Assembly: GCA_031284065.1 (NCBI GenBank)
Contig: JAITAP010000126.1
Location: 1 to 15,664 of the forward strand
Length of the DNA stretch: 15,664 nt
DNA from: Prevotellaceae bacterium
GTDB taxonomy: Bacteria; Bacteroidota; Bacteroidia; Bacteroidales; UBA932
Reading direction: 5' to 3'
The position numbers were made by a program, and so were the translations under genes. Shown here piece after piece: positions 1 to 6,004 of this stretch. How positions within the stretch are numbered: the stretch's first letter is position 1; every line of letters begins with the position of its first letter. The notes below the pieces were generated by a model that saw nothing but the letters and a program-made list of their open reading frames with translations, was not told the DNA's origin and made no database searches.

Positions 1-15
1 TTGGTGGCGTTGGGT

Positions 16-1257
16 TCAGGCGTGGTCGTTGTGGTAAAATAGCGTTGAGCAGTTTTCGCTTCCGAAAATGCTGCCGGCTACGCGGCGGACGTCGCCTGTG
101 GTTACGCGGCGGTAGCTTTCTATGTCGGTATTTATGAGGTCGGCGTTGCCCATCATTTCGGCGCAGGCAAGCGCAATGGCCTTTTGCATGGCGGTTGATT
201 CGGCAAATACGTGCAGGCTTTCCATTTTATTTTTTACCTTCTCCAGCTCGTACTCCGAAATGTTTTCGCTGCACAGCCGTTGCAGCTCCGCCTCTACGGC
301 GGTGTTGGCGCGTTGCATGTCGGTTTGCGGCAGCAAGTGTCCGGATACGGTGAACAGCCCCGCGTCCATGTCGCCGCCTACGTAAGCGTTTACGCTGCTG
401 AACAGCTGCGCTTCCTGCACAAGCCTACGGTACAAGCGCGCGGACTTTCCGCCGGAAAGAATTTCGGAAATCAGGTCGCAGGCGTGGTAGTCGGCGTGGA
501 GGCGGGGGGGCATGTGGTAGGCCTTGTAGATGGCGGCTGCCGGAACGTTGCGCCGGACGCTTAGCGAGCGCGGCTCGGTTTGAGGCGGCTCGGGCGTTAC
601 GCTGTCCGGCGGCGCTGCCGTGTGCCGTATGTCGCCAAACCATTTTTGCGCAAGCAAAAATGCCTGCTCCGGCAAAATGTTTCCGGCAATAGCAAGTATC
701 GCGTTGGCGGGAGTGTAGAATTTGCTGAAAAAAAGTTTGACGTCGCTTAGGGTTGCGGCGGCAATGTGGTCGGCGCTCTTGCCGATAGTGTTCCATTGGT
801 AGGGGTGCGCCTTGTATGCCAAGGGGCGCAGCAGCAGGCTCACGTCGCCGTAAGGCTGATTCAGGTAGCGCTGGTTAAATTCTTCTATCACCACCTGTTG
901 CTGAATTTGCAGCGTTTTCTCGTTGAGGAGCGGATTTAGCAGCCTGTCGCTCTCCAGCCAGAGCGCGGTTTCAATGTTCTGCGCGGGCAGCGTAACGTAG
1001 TAGCTGGTAAAGTCGGCGGTGGTAAAGGCGTTACATTCGCCACCGGCAAGCTGCACGTGCATGTCGTACTGCGGCGCGTTTGCGGAGCCGCCAAACATGA
1101 GGTGCTCAAACAGGTGCGCAAATCCCGTGTGGTTGGGGTGTTCGTTGCGCGACCCCACCCTGTACAGCATGTTGACGGTCACCATCGGCGTGCTGTCGTC
1201 GCGGTGCGCAATGACGGCGAGGCCGTTGCTCAGCGTGTGTTTCAGAAAGTTTACCAT
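16..1257 (-). CDS. M16 family zinc metallopeptidase (insulinase-like)
   Basis: A 413-residue protein of the M16 (pitrilysin/insulinase) peptidase family, the size of a single-chain M16B unit. The inverted zinc motif HxxEH is at residues 48-52 (HLFEH), where the two His bind zinc and the Glu is catalytic. The distal glutamate ligand is likely E125 or E126 in VVIEEFNQR. The C-terminal half has the family's GGKSARLYRRLV segment. There is no signal peptide or membrane segment, so a cytoplasmic protein that degrades peptides is inferred. The ATG at 1257 puts the typical LxNGL opening 9 residues in. It lies downstream of the tRNA-His terminator on the same strand, and no clear promoter of its own is visible. 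M16B enzymes often work as a pair with a second, inactive subunit; if one exists here it lies beyond the left edge. The substrate is unknown. Confidence 0.93.
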   Translation of the reverse strand: MVNFLKHTLSNGLAVIAHRDDSTPMVTVNMLYRVGSRNEHPNHTGFAHLFEHLMFGGSANAPQYDMHVQLAGGECNAFTTADFTSYYVTLPAQNIETALWLESDRLLNPLLNEKTLQIQQQVVIEEFNQRYLNQPYGDVSLLLRPLAYKAHPYQWNTIGKSADHIAAATLSDVKLFFSKFYTPANAILAIAGNILPEQAFLLAQKWFGDIRHTAAPPDSVTPEPPQTEPRSLSVRRNVPAAAIYKAYHMPPRLHADYHACDLISEILSGGKSARLYRRLVQEAQLFSSVNAYVGGDMDAGLFTVSGHLLPQTDMQRANTAVEAELQRLCSENISEYELEKVKNKMESLHVFAESTAMQKAIALACAEMMGNADLINTDIESYRRVTTGDVRRVAGSIFGSENCSTLFYHNDHA

Positions 1258-1280
1258 TGCCCTGTAATTTCCGCTACCAT

Positions 1281-1312
1281 AATAAAAAAGACCTTGCGGT
1301 TATGCAAAGTCT
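1281..1312 (-). terminator. Rho-independent terminator after tRNA-His
   Basis: Read on the minus strand, a 9-bp stem (AGACTTTGC with GCAAGGTCT, one G-U pair) encloses a 6-base loop and is followed by a run of T. It begins 16 bases after the tRNA CCA end and precedes the M16 peptidase start by about 24 bases. It should end the tRNA transcript, with possible read-through into the peptidase gene. Confidence 0.85.
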
Positions 1313-1327
1313 CTTGCCAACTTTTGT

Positions 1328-1405
1328 TGGGGTGGATGATGGGGTTCGAACCCACGACCCTCAGAACCACAATCTGATGCTCTAACCAGCTGAACTACAT
1401 CCACC
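1328..1405 (-). tRNA. tRNA-His (anticodon GTG)
   Basis: The minus strand folds into a complete cloverleaf. The 7-bp acceptor stem is extended by an encoded G at position -1 facing C73, the histidine identity pair. The D stem is GTTC/GAGC, and the anticodon stem TCAGA/TCTGA holds the loop TTGTGGT, giving anticodon GTG. The T arm is GTGGG-TTCGAAC-CCCAT. The CCA tail is encoded (1330-1328). Open reading frames crossing this locus on either strand are shadows. Confidence 0.97.
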
Positions 1406-1422
1406 ATGTAAAAACGTGGGTG

Positions 1423-1454
1423 CAAAGGTAAGCACTTTAAAGCGAAAATCCAAA
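1423..1454 (-). promoter_or_regulatory. Promoter of tRNA-His
   Basis: On the minus strand TTTGG (1454-1450) and the -7 box TACCTTTG (1430-1423) are separated by 19 bases, a very good match to the Bacteroidetes sigma-ABfr consensus. Transcription should start near 1416, about 10 bases before the mature tRNA. Confidence 0.8.
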
Positions 1455-1471
1455 TTTTTTTGTTACCTTTG
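1436..1471 (+). promoter_or_regulatory. Promoter of the flavin-reductase lipoprotein gene
   Basis: A perfect -7 box TACCTTTG lies at 1464-1471. The -33 element is weak: TTTAAAG starting at 1436 is the best candidate but its spacing is long. The predicted transcript starts near 1478, leaving a leader of about 75 bases. The control region overlaps that of the divergent tRNA-His gene. Confidence 0.6.
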
Positions 1472-1553
1472 CAGCTTCGTAAGAAAAAAATGCTTGTGCT
1501 CACCGTAACAAGTGGATATGTTGAGCATGGGTTTTCACACACAGGGAAAAAAG

Positions 1554-2144
1554 ATGAGAAGAAATTTATTTATTTTTGTGGCTGTTGCTGCAATAACGGC
1601 TTGCGGCGGTAGCGGCACGCAGGAGAAAAACGCAATGAACGAATTTAAAACCATACCCTTTGACGCTATACGCGAAAGCGCAACGAAGCTTGTATCAAAC
1701 GGTTTTTTGGTAACGGCCGGCAACGACAGCTCTTTCAACGTCATGACGGCCGGTTGGGGCGCTATCGGGCACTTGTGGGGGCGCGATGTGGCGCTTATTT
1801 TTGTGCGCCCGCAGCGCTACACGTTCCAGTTTCTCCGGCGCGAGGAGTATTTTACCCTTTCTTTTTTGCCGGAGGAGCATAGAGACGTGCTCACCATTTG
1901 CGGCACGCTTTCGGGGCGCGACGCCGACAAGGTGAAAAAAGCAGGCCTCACGCCCGTAAAGCTGGCCGAAGGCGTGATTACCTTTCAGAAAGCGTCAAAG
2001 GTGATTGTTTGCAAAAAGCTATACGGCGCAGATTTTATCAACCCCGAAGCATTTGTTGATACGGCCATCGTCGGTAATATTTATCCTCAAAAAGATTTTC
2101 ACCACATGTTTGTGGGTGAAATTGTGGAGACGCTGGTAAAATAA
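1554..2144 (+). CDS. Flavin reductase-like (flavoredoxin-type) protein with lipoprotein signal
   Basis: A 196-residue protein whose body, from about residue 28, matches the flavin-reductase-like FMN-binding fold: MTAGWGAIGHLWG and VRPQRYTFQFL near the flavin site, followed by FTLSF, CGTLSGRD and a closing GEIVETLVK. The ATG at 1554 gives a basic start, a hydrophobic stretch and the lipobox ITAC with Cys at residue 17, followed by GGSG, a classic signal peptidase II site. Family members use bound FMN in electron transfer. With the lipid anchor the protein would sit on the periplasmic side, which is unusual for the family. An internal ATG at 1635 (MNEFKTIPF) would give a cytoplasmic protein of ordinary family length, so the longer form is favoured but not certain. 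A longer in-frame extension upstream of 1554 lacks support. Confidence 0.9.
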   Translation: MRRNLFIFVAVAAITACGGSGTQEKNAMNEFKTIPFDAIRESATKLVSNGFLVTAGNDSSFNVMTAGWGAIGHLWGRDVALIFVRPQRYTFQFLRREEYFTLSFLPEEHRDVLTICGTLSGRDADKVKKAGLTPVKLAEGVITFQKASKVIVCKKLYGADFINPEAFVDTAIVGNIYPQKDFHHMFVGEIVETLVK

Positions 2145-2155
2145 TTTAGGGATAG

Positions 2156-2175
2156 GGAAAATTCTGAATTTTTCC
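2156..2175 (+). terminator. Possible weak terminator after the flavin reductase gene
   Basis: GGAAAATT pairs with AATTTTTCC around a 3-base loop, with one bulged T, 12 bases after the stop codon. The stem is AT-rich and no T run follows it, so termination is uncertain. Confidence 0.3.
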
Positions 2176-2201
2176 GCAGGAGGTTGACCGGCTTTCCACT
2201 G

Positions 2202-2231
2202 TTTGTATGCTGAAGCATACGAGTAATATTG
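2202..2231 (+). promoter_or_regulatory. Promoter of the BI-1 family gene with an embedded palindrome
   Basis: TTTG (2202-2205) and the -7 box TAATATTG (2224-2231, one mismatch to TAnnTTTG) are 18 bases apart. The spacer is almost wholly filled by the perfect inverted repeat GTATGCT-GA-AGCATAC (2205-2220). A start near 2238 gives a leader of about 18 bases before the ATG at 2256. The palindrome is positioned like an operator; its regulator is unknown. Confidence 0.65.
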
Positions 2232-2255
2232 TTATATTTTTATTTTTATTTAGCT

Positions 2256-3008
2256 ATGTCTTTATTTAATTCTTCCAGCCCTGCGCTCAACGACAGGGTA
2301 TTTGAGGCCGCACGCAACGCCTCGTTGAGCAGCGATTCCATAATGACTGTTCGCGGAACTGTTCACAAAACCTTGCTCTTGCTACTGTTAGCTGTGCTTG
2401 GCGCAAGCTACACGTGGCAAATGTTTGCCAATGCTATCAACCCCAATGTGGTAATGCCCTACATGATAGGCGGGCTTATAGGCGGGTTGGTCTTTTCGCT
2501 CATCGCCATATTCAGCCCGCGCAGGTCGGTTTGGGCAGCGCCGCTGTACGCAGTGTGCGAGGGCTTGTGCCTTGGCGCGCTGTCCGCCATGTTCAACGCG
2601 CAGACCAACGGTATTGTGCTGCAAGCAGTGGGGCTTACGTTTAGCGTGCTGTTTTTGATGCTGGCGCTGTACCGCACCGGCGCTATCAAGGTTACCGACA
2701 AGCTGCGGAGCGGCATTATCGTTGCCACCGGCGCTATTGCGCTGTTTTACGTAGTAACGTGGATAGTGAGCATTTTTACGCCGCTGACGTTCTTGCACGA
2801 CGCTTCGCCGTTGAGCATTGGCATTAGCGTATTTATCGTGATTATTGCCGCGCTCAACTTTTTGGTAGATTTTGACTTTATTGACCGTGGCGCACAAGCG
2901 GCAGCGCCCAAATACATGGAGTGGTACGGCGCATTTGCGCTCATGCTCACGGTAGTATGGCTCTACTTGGAGATGTTGAGGTTGCTGAGCAAGCTAAACC
3001 GGAGGTAG
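2256..3008 (+). CDS. Bax inhibitor-1/YccA family integral membrane protein
   Basis: A 250-residue protein with about seven hydrophobic helices. The N-terminal part up to about residue 45 (SLFNSSSPALN, then MTVRGTVHKTLLLLLL) is typical of Bacteroidetes BI-1/YccA proteins. Helix-breaking GG motifs lie in the second helix (MIGGLIGGLVFS). Near the C-terminus LNFLVDFDFID carries the conserved aspartates that in the Bacillus homologue YetJ form a pH-sensing pair controlling calcium leak. Its role here is inferred to be ion homeostasis or modulation of membrane proteolysis, as with E. coli YccA and FtsH. The ATG at 2256 is chosen because the promoter's predicted start lies between it and the upstream in-frame start at 2229. 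It is a single-gene unit bounded by its own promoter and terminator. Confidence 0.93.
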   Translation: MSLFNSSSPALNDRVFEAARNASLSSDSIMTVRGTVHKTLLLLLLAVLGASYTWQMFANAINPNVVMPYMIGGLIGGLVFSLIAIFSPRRSVWAAPLYAVCEGLCLGALSAMFNAQTNGIVLQAVGLTFSVLFLMLALYRTGAIKVTDKLRSGIIVATGAIALFYVVTWIVSIFTPLTFLHDASPLSIGISVFIVIIAALNFLVDFDFIDRGAQAAAPKYMEWYGAFALMLTVVWLYLEMLRLLSKLNRR

Positions 3009-3046
3009 CCGCTTGCTTTTTTTAGGGCGTAGCGGTTTGTTTTTTT
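3007..3046 (+). terminator. Probable terminator after the BI-1 gene
   Basis: AGCCGCT at the stop codon pairs with AGCGGTT (7 bp, one G-U) across a 17-base T-rich loop and is followed by TGTTTTTTT. The large loop lowers confidence. The T run overlaps the -33 region of rpmE2. Confidence 0.55.
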
Positions 3047-3075
3047 GGTTTTGAATGAGAAAAAAGCTACCTTTG
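3044..3075 (+). promoter_or_regulatory. Promoter of rpmE2
   Basis: TTTG (3044-3047) and a perfect -7 box TACCTTTG (3068-3075) are 20 bases apart. The predicted start near 3082 gives a leader of about 38 bases. No convincing Zur palindrome was seen. Confidence 0.7.
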
Positions 3076-3119
3076 CAGCCCTTCAACAGGAGAATATAAA
3101 CTATTTTTGACAATAAAAA

Positions 3120-3389
3120 ATGAAAAAAGAAATTCACCCCGCGAACTACCGTCCGGTTGTGTTTAAGGATTTATCGGACGAAAGCATTGTTATTACCAAA
3201 TCGACGGTAAATACAAAGGAAACCATCACGGTTGACGGCGTAGAGTACCCCTTGTACAAGGTCGAAATCTCAAGCTCGTCGCACCCTTTCTACACCGGCA
3301 AAATGAAGCTGGTTGATACCGCCGGACGTGTAGATAAGTTTATGAGCCGCTACAAAAATCACAGGCCTGCCGCTACGCAAGCGCAGTAA
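3120..3389 (+). CDS. rpmE2: 50S ribosomal protein L31, type B (zinc-independent)
   Basis: An 89-residue protein that is a clear L31 type B: MKKEIHPANYRPVVFKD at the start, an ITKSTV segment, GVEYPLYKVEISSSSHPFYTGK in the middle, and VDTAGRVDKFMSRY near the end. It contains no cysteine at all, so it lacks the zinc ribbon of the CxxC-type L31. L31 bridges the large subunit to the head of the small subunit. In other bacteria the Cys-free paralogue replaces the zinc form when zinc is scarce. No Zur site is evident here, and whether this organism also has a zinc-binding paralogue cannot be told. It has its own promoter and terminator. The ATG at 3120 gives the family's standard N-terminus. Confidence 0.97.
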   Translation: MKKEIHPANYRPVVFKDLSDESIVITKSTVNTKETITVDGVEYPLYKVEISSSSHPFYTGKMKLVDTAGRVDKFMSRYKNHRPAATQAQ

Positions 3390-3418
3390 CTTTTGTGGCA
3401 ACGGTTTTTTAGCTGCGT

Positions 3419-3451
3419 AAAAGAGTTTTCGAGGCTTCGGAAGCTCTTTTT
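3419..3451 (+). terminator. Strong terminator after rpmE2
   Basis: A 14-bp stem with two G-U pairs runs from AAAAGAG (3419-3425) to CTCTTTT (3444-3450) around a GGCT loop. The A run on one side and T run on the other could let it work in both directions. It starts 29 bases after the rpmE2 stop. Confidence 0.85.
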
Positions 3452-3453
3452 AG

Positions 3454-3595
3454 TTGAAAATTGAAAGTTGAAAATGTAGCGTTTGCGAACGCCACCCGTA
3501 ATACCTAACCGGCTAATCTGTTAGGAATGGTTGTGGGTTTATCCGGTTTTTAATTTTCAGCCGCCAATTTTCAGCTTTCAACTTTCAATTTTCAA
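3454..3595. repeat. Heptanucleotide inverted-repeat element upstream of lon (MITE-like)
   Basis: The left arm is three copies of TTGAAAR (3454-3474). The right arm, read on the minus strand from 3595 to 3547, is seven degenerate copies of the same 7-mer. The first 20 bases of the two arms are perfectly complementary. The inner region of about 100 bases holds smaller palindromes: GCGTT/AACGC at 3478-3491, CCTAAC/GTTAGG, and AACCGG/CCGGTT. No coding capacity or target-site duplication was recognised. Similar TTGAAAA-type iterations are, from memory, common between genes in Bacteroidetes. It could be a small non-autonomous element or a folded leader of lon. Confidence 0.7.
3531..3558 (+). promoter_or_regulatory. 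Candidate promoter of lon inside the repeat element
   Basis: TTG (3531-3533) and TAATTTTC (3551-3558, one mismatch to TAnnTTTG) are 17 bases apart. This is the best promoter match upstream of lon, but it is weak. If used, the transcript would start within the right repeat arm. Confidence 0.35.
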
Positions 3596-3601
3596 GCTGT
3601 A

Positions 3602-6004
3602 ATGAAATCTTCATACATACTACAGTCCTCCGGCGATAGCGCAGAATTAATCCCCGTTTTTGCCGAAGGCGATGAGCAAAATTTGCGTCAGATACAAGTG
3701 CCGCAACAGCTGCCCGTGCTTGCCCTGCGCAACTCGGTGCTGTTTCCCGGCGTGGTAATGCCCATCAACATTAGCCGCGACAAATCGGTGCGACTGGCGC
3801 GAGCGGCCTACAACTCCGACAAGAAGTTGGCTGCGGTGATGCAGCGCGACGCCAAGCTGGACGACCCTGTCTTTGATGATTTGCACAAGGTGGGCACGGC
3901 GGCAAACATACTCCGTATGCTCGAAATGCCCGACGGCTCTACCACCATCATACTGCAAGGTACGCGGCGTATAGCTTTGGGCAGCATGGTTTCGGACGAC
4001 CCGTTTTTTGTGGCAAACGTAGAGGCGCTGGAGGATATTATTCCGCCGCCCAACGAAAACTACGACCTGATTATCGGCTCTATCCGCGACGTGTCGATGA
4101 CCATCATCAAGCTGTCGCCGCACTTGGCGCCCGAAGCGGGATTTACTGTGAGAAATATCGACAGCAAGCAATTTCTCGTCAACTACTTGGCCGTGAATAC
4201 GGAGGTGAGCGGCGACGAAAAGCAAAAGCTGATAGAAATTGACAGCGTAGAGCAGCGAGCGTCTGCGTTGCTGGAGATACTGTTGCGCGAGCGGCAGGCG
4301 CTGGAGCTCAAATCGGAAATCCAGCAAAAGGTGCACAAGGGGATTGACCGGCACAACCGCGAGTTCTTTTTGAACGAGCAGATGAAGGCAATTCAGGCCG
4401 AGCTGGGCGGAAATCCTGTTGAGCAGGAGGTGAAGCAGCTGCGCGAAAAAGCCAAAACAAAAAAGTGGAGCGAAGAGGTGGCGGCAGTGTTTGAGCGCGA
4501 AACCGTCAAAGCCGAAAAAATGATGCAGCATAGCGGAGAATATCCGGTGCAGCTCAACTACCTGCAAACGCTGGTGGAATTGCCCTGGGGCGAGTACAGC
4601 GAGGATAAGCTGGATTTGGATGAAGCGCAAAAAGTGCTCAATGAAGACCACTACGGTTTGGAGGAGGTAAAAGAGCGGATACTGGAGCATCTTGCCGTGA
4701 TTAAGCTTAAGGGCGACCTGAAATCGCCGATATTGTGCCTGTACGGGCCTCCCGGAGTGGGAAAAACTTCGCTGGGAAAATCTGTTGCGAGAGCTTTGGG
4801 GCGGGAGTTCGGGCGCATTTCCCTCGGCGGCCTGCACGACGAAGCCGAAATACGAGGGCATCGCAAAACCTACGTTGGCGCTATGCCGGGACGGGTTATT
4901 CAAACCATCAAAAAGTGCAAGTTGGGCAATCCGGTTATCATCCTCGACGAGGTGGATAAGGTGGGCAACGATTTTCGCGGAGACCCCTCAAGCGCTTTGC
5001 TCGAAGTGCTCGACCCAGAACAAAACGCTACCTTTTACGACAACTTTCTGGAGCTGGATTACGACTTGTCGCACGTGCTGTTCATCACTACGGCAAACAA
5101 CGTGTCCACCATCCACCCTGCGCTGTGCGACCGCATGGAGATGATAGAGGTTAGCGGCTACACGCAGGAGGAAAAAGTGGAGATAGTGAAGCGGCATTTG
5201 CTGCCGCGCCTGCTGAAAGACCACGGCGTGCAGCCGGCGCAGCTGCAAATTTCCGATGCGCTGGTAACCTATATCATCGAGAACTACACGCGCGAATCGG
5301 GGGTGCGGGGAGTGGAAAAGCAACTTGCAAAAATCATTCGCCATACGGCAAAACTTATTGCGTCAAGCAAAGATTATTCGCCCCAGCTTACGCAAGGAGC
5401 TTTACAGGAGGCGTTGGGAGCCCCGAAATTTATACGGGACAAGGCGCTGGATAATGCATTCACGGGGGTTGCAACGGGCTTGGCGTGGACGCCAAACGGC
5501 GGCGAAATTCTTTTTGTGGAAGCGAGCCTCAGCAAGGGCAAGGGGCTTATTGCTACCACCGGCAGCCTGGGCGACGTGATGAAGGAAAGCGCCATCATTG
5601 CGCTGGAGTACGTGCGGGCGCAAGCCGATTTTCTGCAAATTGACCCGAAAATGTTTGCGGAAAATAACCTGCACATTCACGTCCCCGAAGGCGCTATCCC
5701 CAAAGATGGCCCTTCGGCCGGAGTAACTATGGTAACCGCCATCGCTTCGGTGTTTACGGGGCGAAAGGTGCGCTGCGGGTTGGCCATGACGGGCGAGGCT
5801 ACCCTGCGCGGAAAGGTGCTGCCCATAGGCGGAGTTAAGGAGAAAATACTTGCGGCAAAGCGTGCAGGTATTACCGATATACTTTTGCCCGTTGAAAATA
5901 AAAAAGATATTGACGAGATAAAAAAAGAGTACCTGCAAGGGCTTACCTTTACCTACGTTGATGCAATCAAAGACGTGCTGAAATTTGCGCTGGAGGGAGT
6001 TTAG
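3602..6004 (+). CDS. lon: ATP-dependent Lon protease
   Basis: An 800-residue, full-length LonA (endopeptidase La) that unfolds and degrades damaged and regulatory proteins in the cytoplasm. The N-terminal substrate-binding domain starts with LPVLALRNSVLFPGVVMPI at about residues 39-57 and runs into a coiled-coil segment (FFLNEQMKAIQAELG). The AAA+ module has Walker A GPPGVGKT (382-389), Walker B VIILDEVDK, and the GLHDEAEIRGHRKTYVGAMPG signature. The C-terminal protease domain has the Ser-Lys dyad: S705 in KDGPSAG and K748 in GGVKEK. The ATG at 3602 is 6 bases after the inverted-repeat element. No HrcA- or CtsR-type site was recognised. Its stop overlaps that of tilS on the other strand. A 418-codon frame on the opposite strand is a shadow. 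Confidence 0.98.
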   Translation: MKSSYILQSSGDSAELIPVFAEGDEQNLRQIQVPQQLPVLALRNSVLFPGVVMPINISRDKSVRLARAAYNSDKKLAAVMQRDAKLDDPVFDDLHKVGTAANILRMLEMPDGSTTIILQGTRRIALGSMVSDDPFFVANVEALEDIIPPPNENYDLIIGSIRDVSMTIIKLSPHLAPEAGFTVRNIDSKQFLVNYLAVNTEVSGDEKQKLIEIDSVEQRASALLEILLRERQALELKSEIQQKVHKGIDRHNREFFLNEQMKAIQAELGGNPVEQEVKQLREKAKTKKWSEEVAAVFERETVKAEKMMQHSGEYPVQLNYLQTLVELPWGEYSEDKLDLDEAQKVLNEDHYGLEEVKERILEHLAVIKLKGDLKSPILCLYGPPGVGKTSLGKSVARALGREFGRISLGGLHDEAEIRGHRKTYVGAMPGRVIQTIKKCKLGNPVIILDEVDKVGNDFRGDPSSALLEVLDPEQNATFYDNFLELDYDLSHVLFITTANNVSTIHPALCDRMEMIEVSGYTQEEKVEIVKRHLLPRLLKDHGVQPAQLQISDALVTYIIENYTRESGVRGVEKQLAKIIRHTAKLIASSKDYSPQLTQGALQEALGAPKFIRDKALDNAFTGVATGLAWTPNGGEILFVEASLSKGKGLIATTGSLGDVMKESAIIALEYVRAQADFLQIDPKMFAENNLHIHVPEGAIPKDGPSAGVTMVTAIASVFTGRKVRCGLAMTGEATLRGKVLPIGGVKEKILAAKRAGITDILLPVENKKDIDEIKKEYLQGLTFTYVDAIKDVLKFALEGV

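Noticed and set aside
1057..1377. Open frame running from the M16 gene into tRNA-His on the plus strand
   Set aside because: It overlaps a complete tRNA and terminator on the other strand, and its C-terminal translation is just antisense tRNA.
1512..1553. Upstream in-frame start for the flavin reductase gene
   Set aside because: The extra 14 residues come before a complete lipoprotein signal peptide and would spoil it; the ATG at 1554 fits better.
3647..4903. 418-codon open frame on the minus strand inside lon
   Set aside because: It lies wholly opposite the conserved lon frame, its translation is rich in His, Leu, Gln and Arg without any family motif, and no promoter fits it. It is a shadow.
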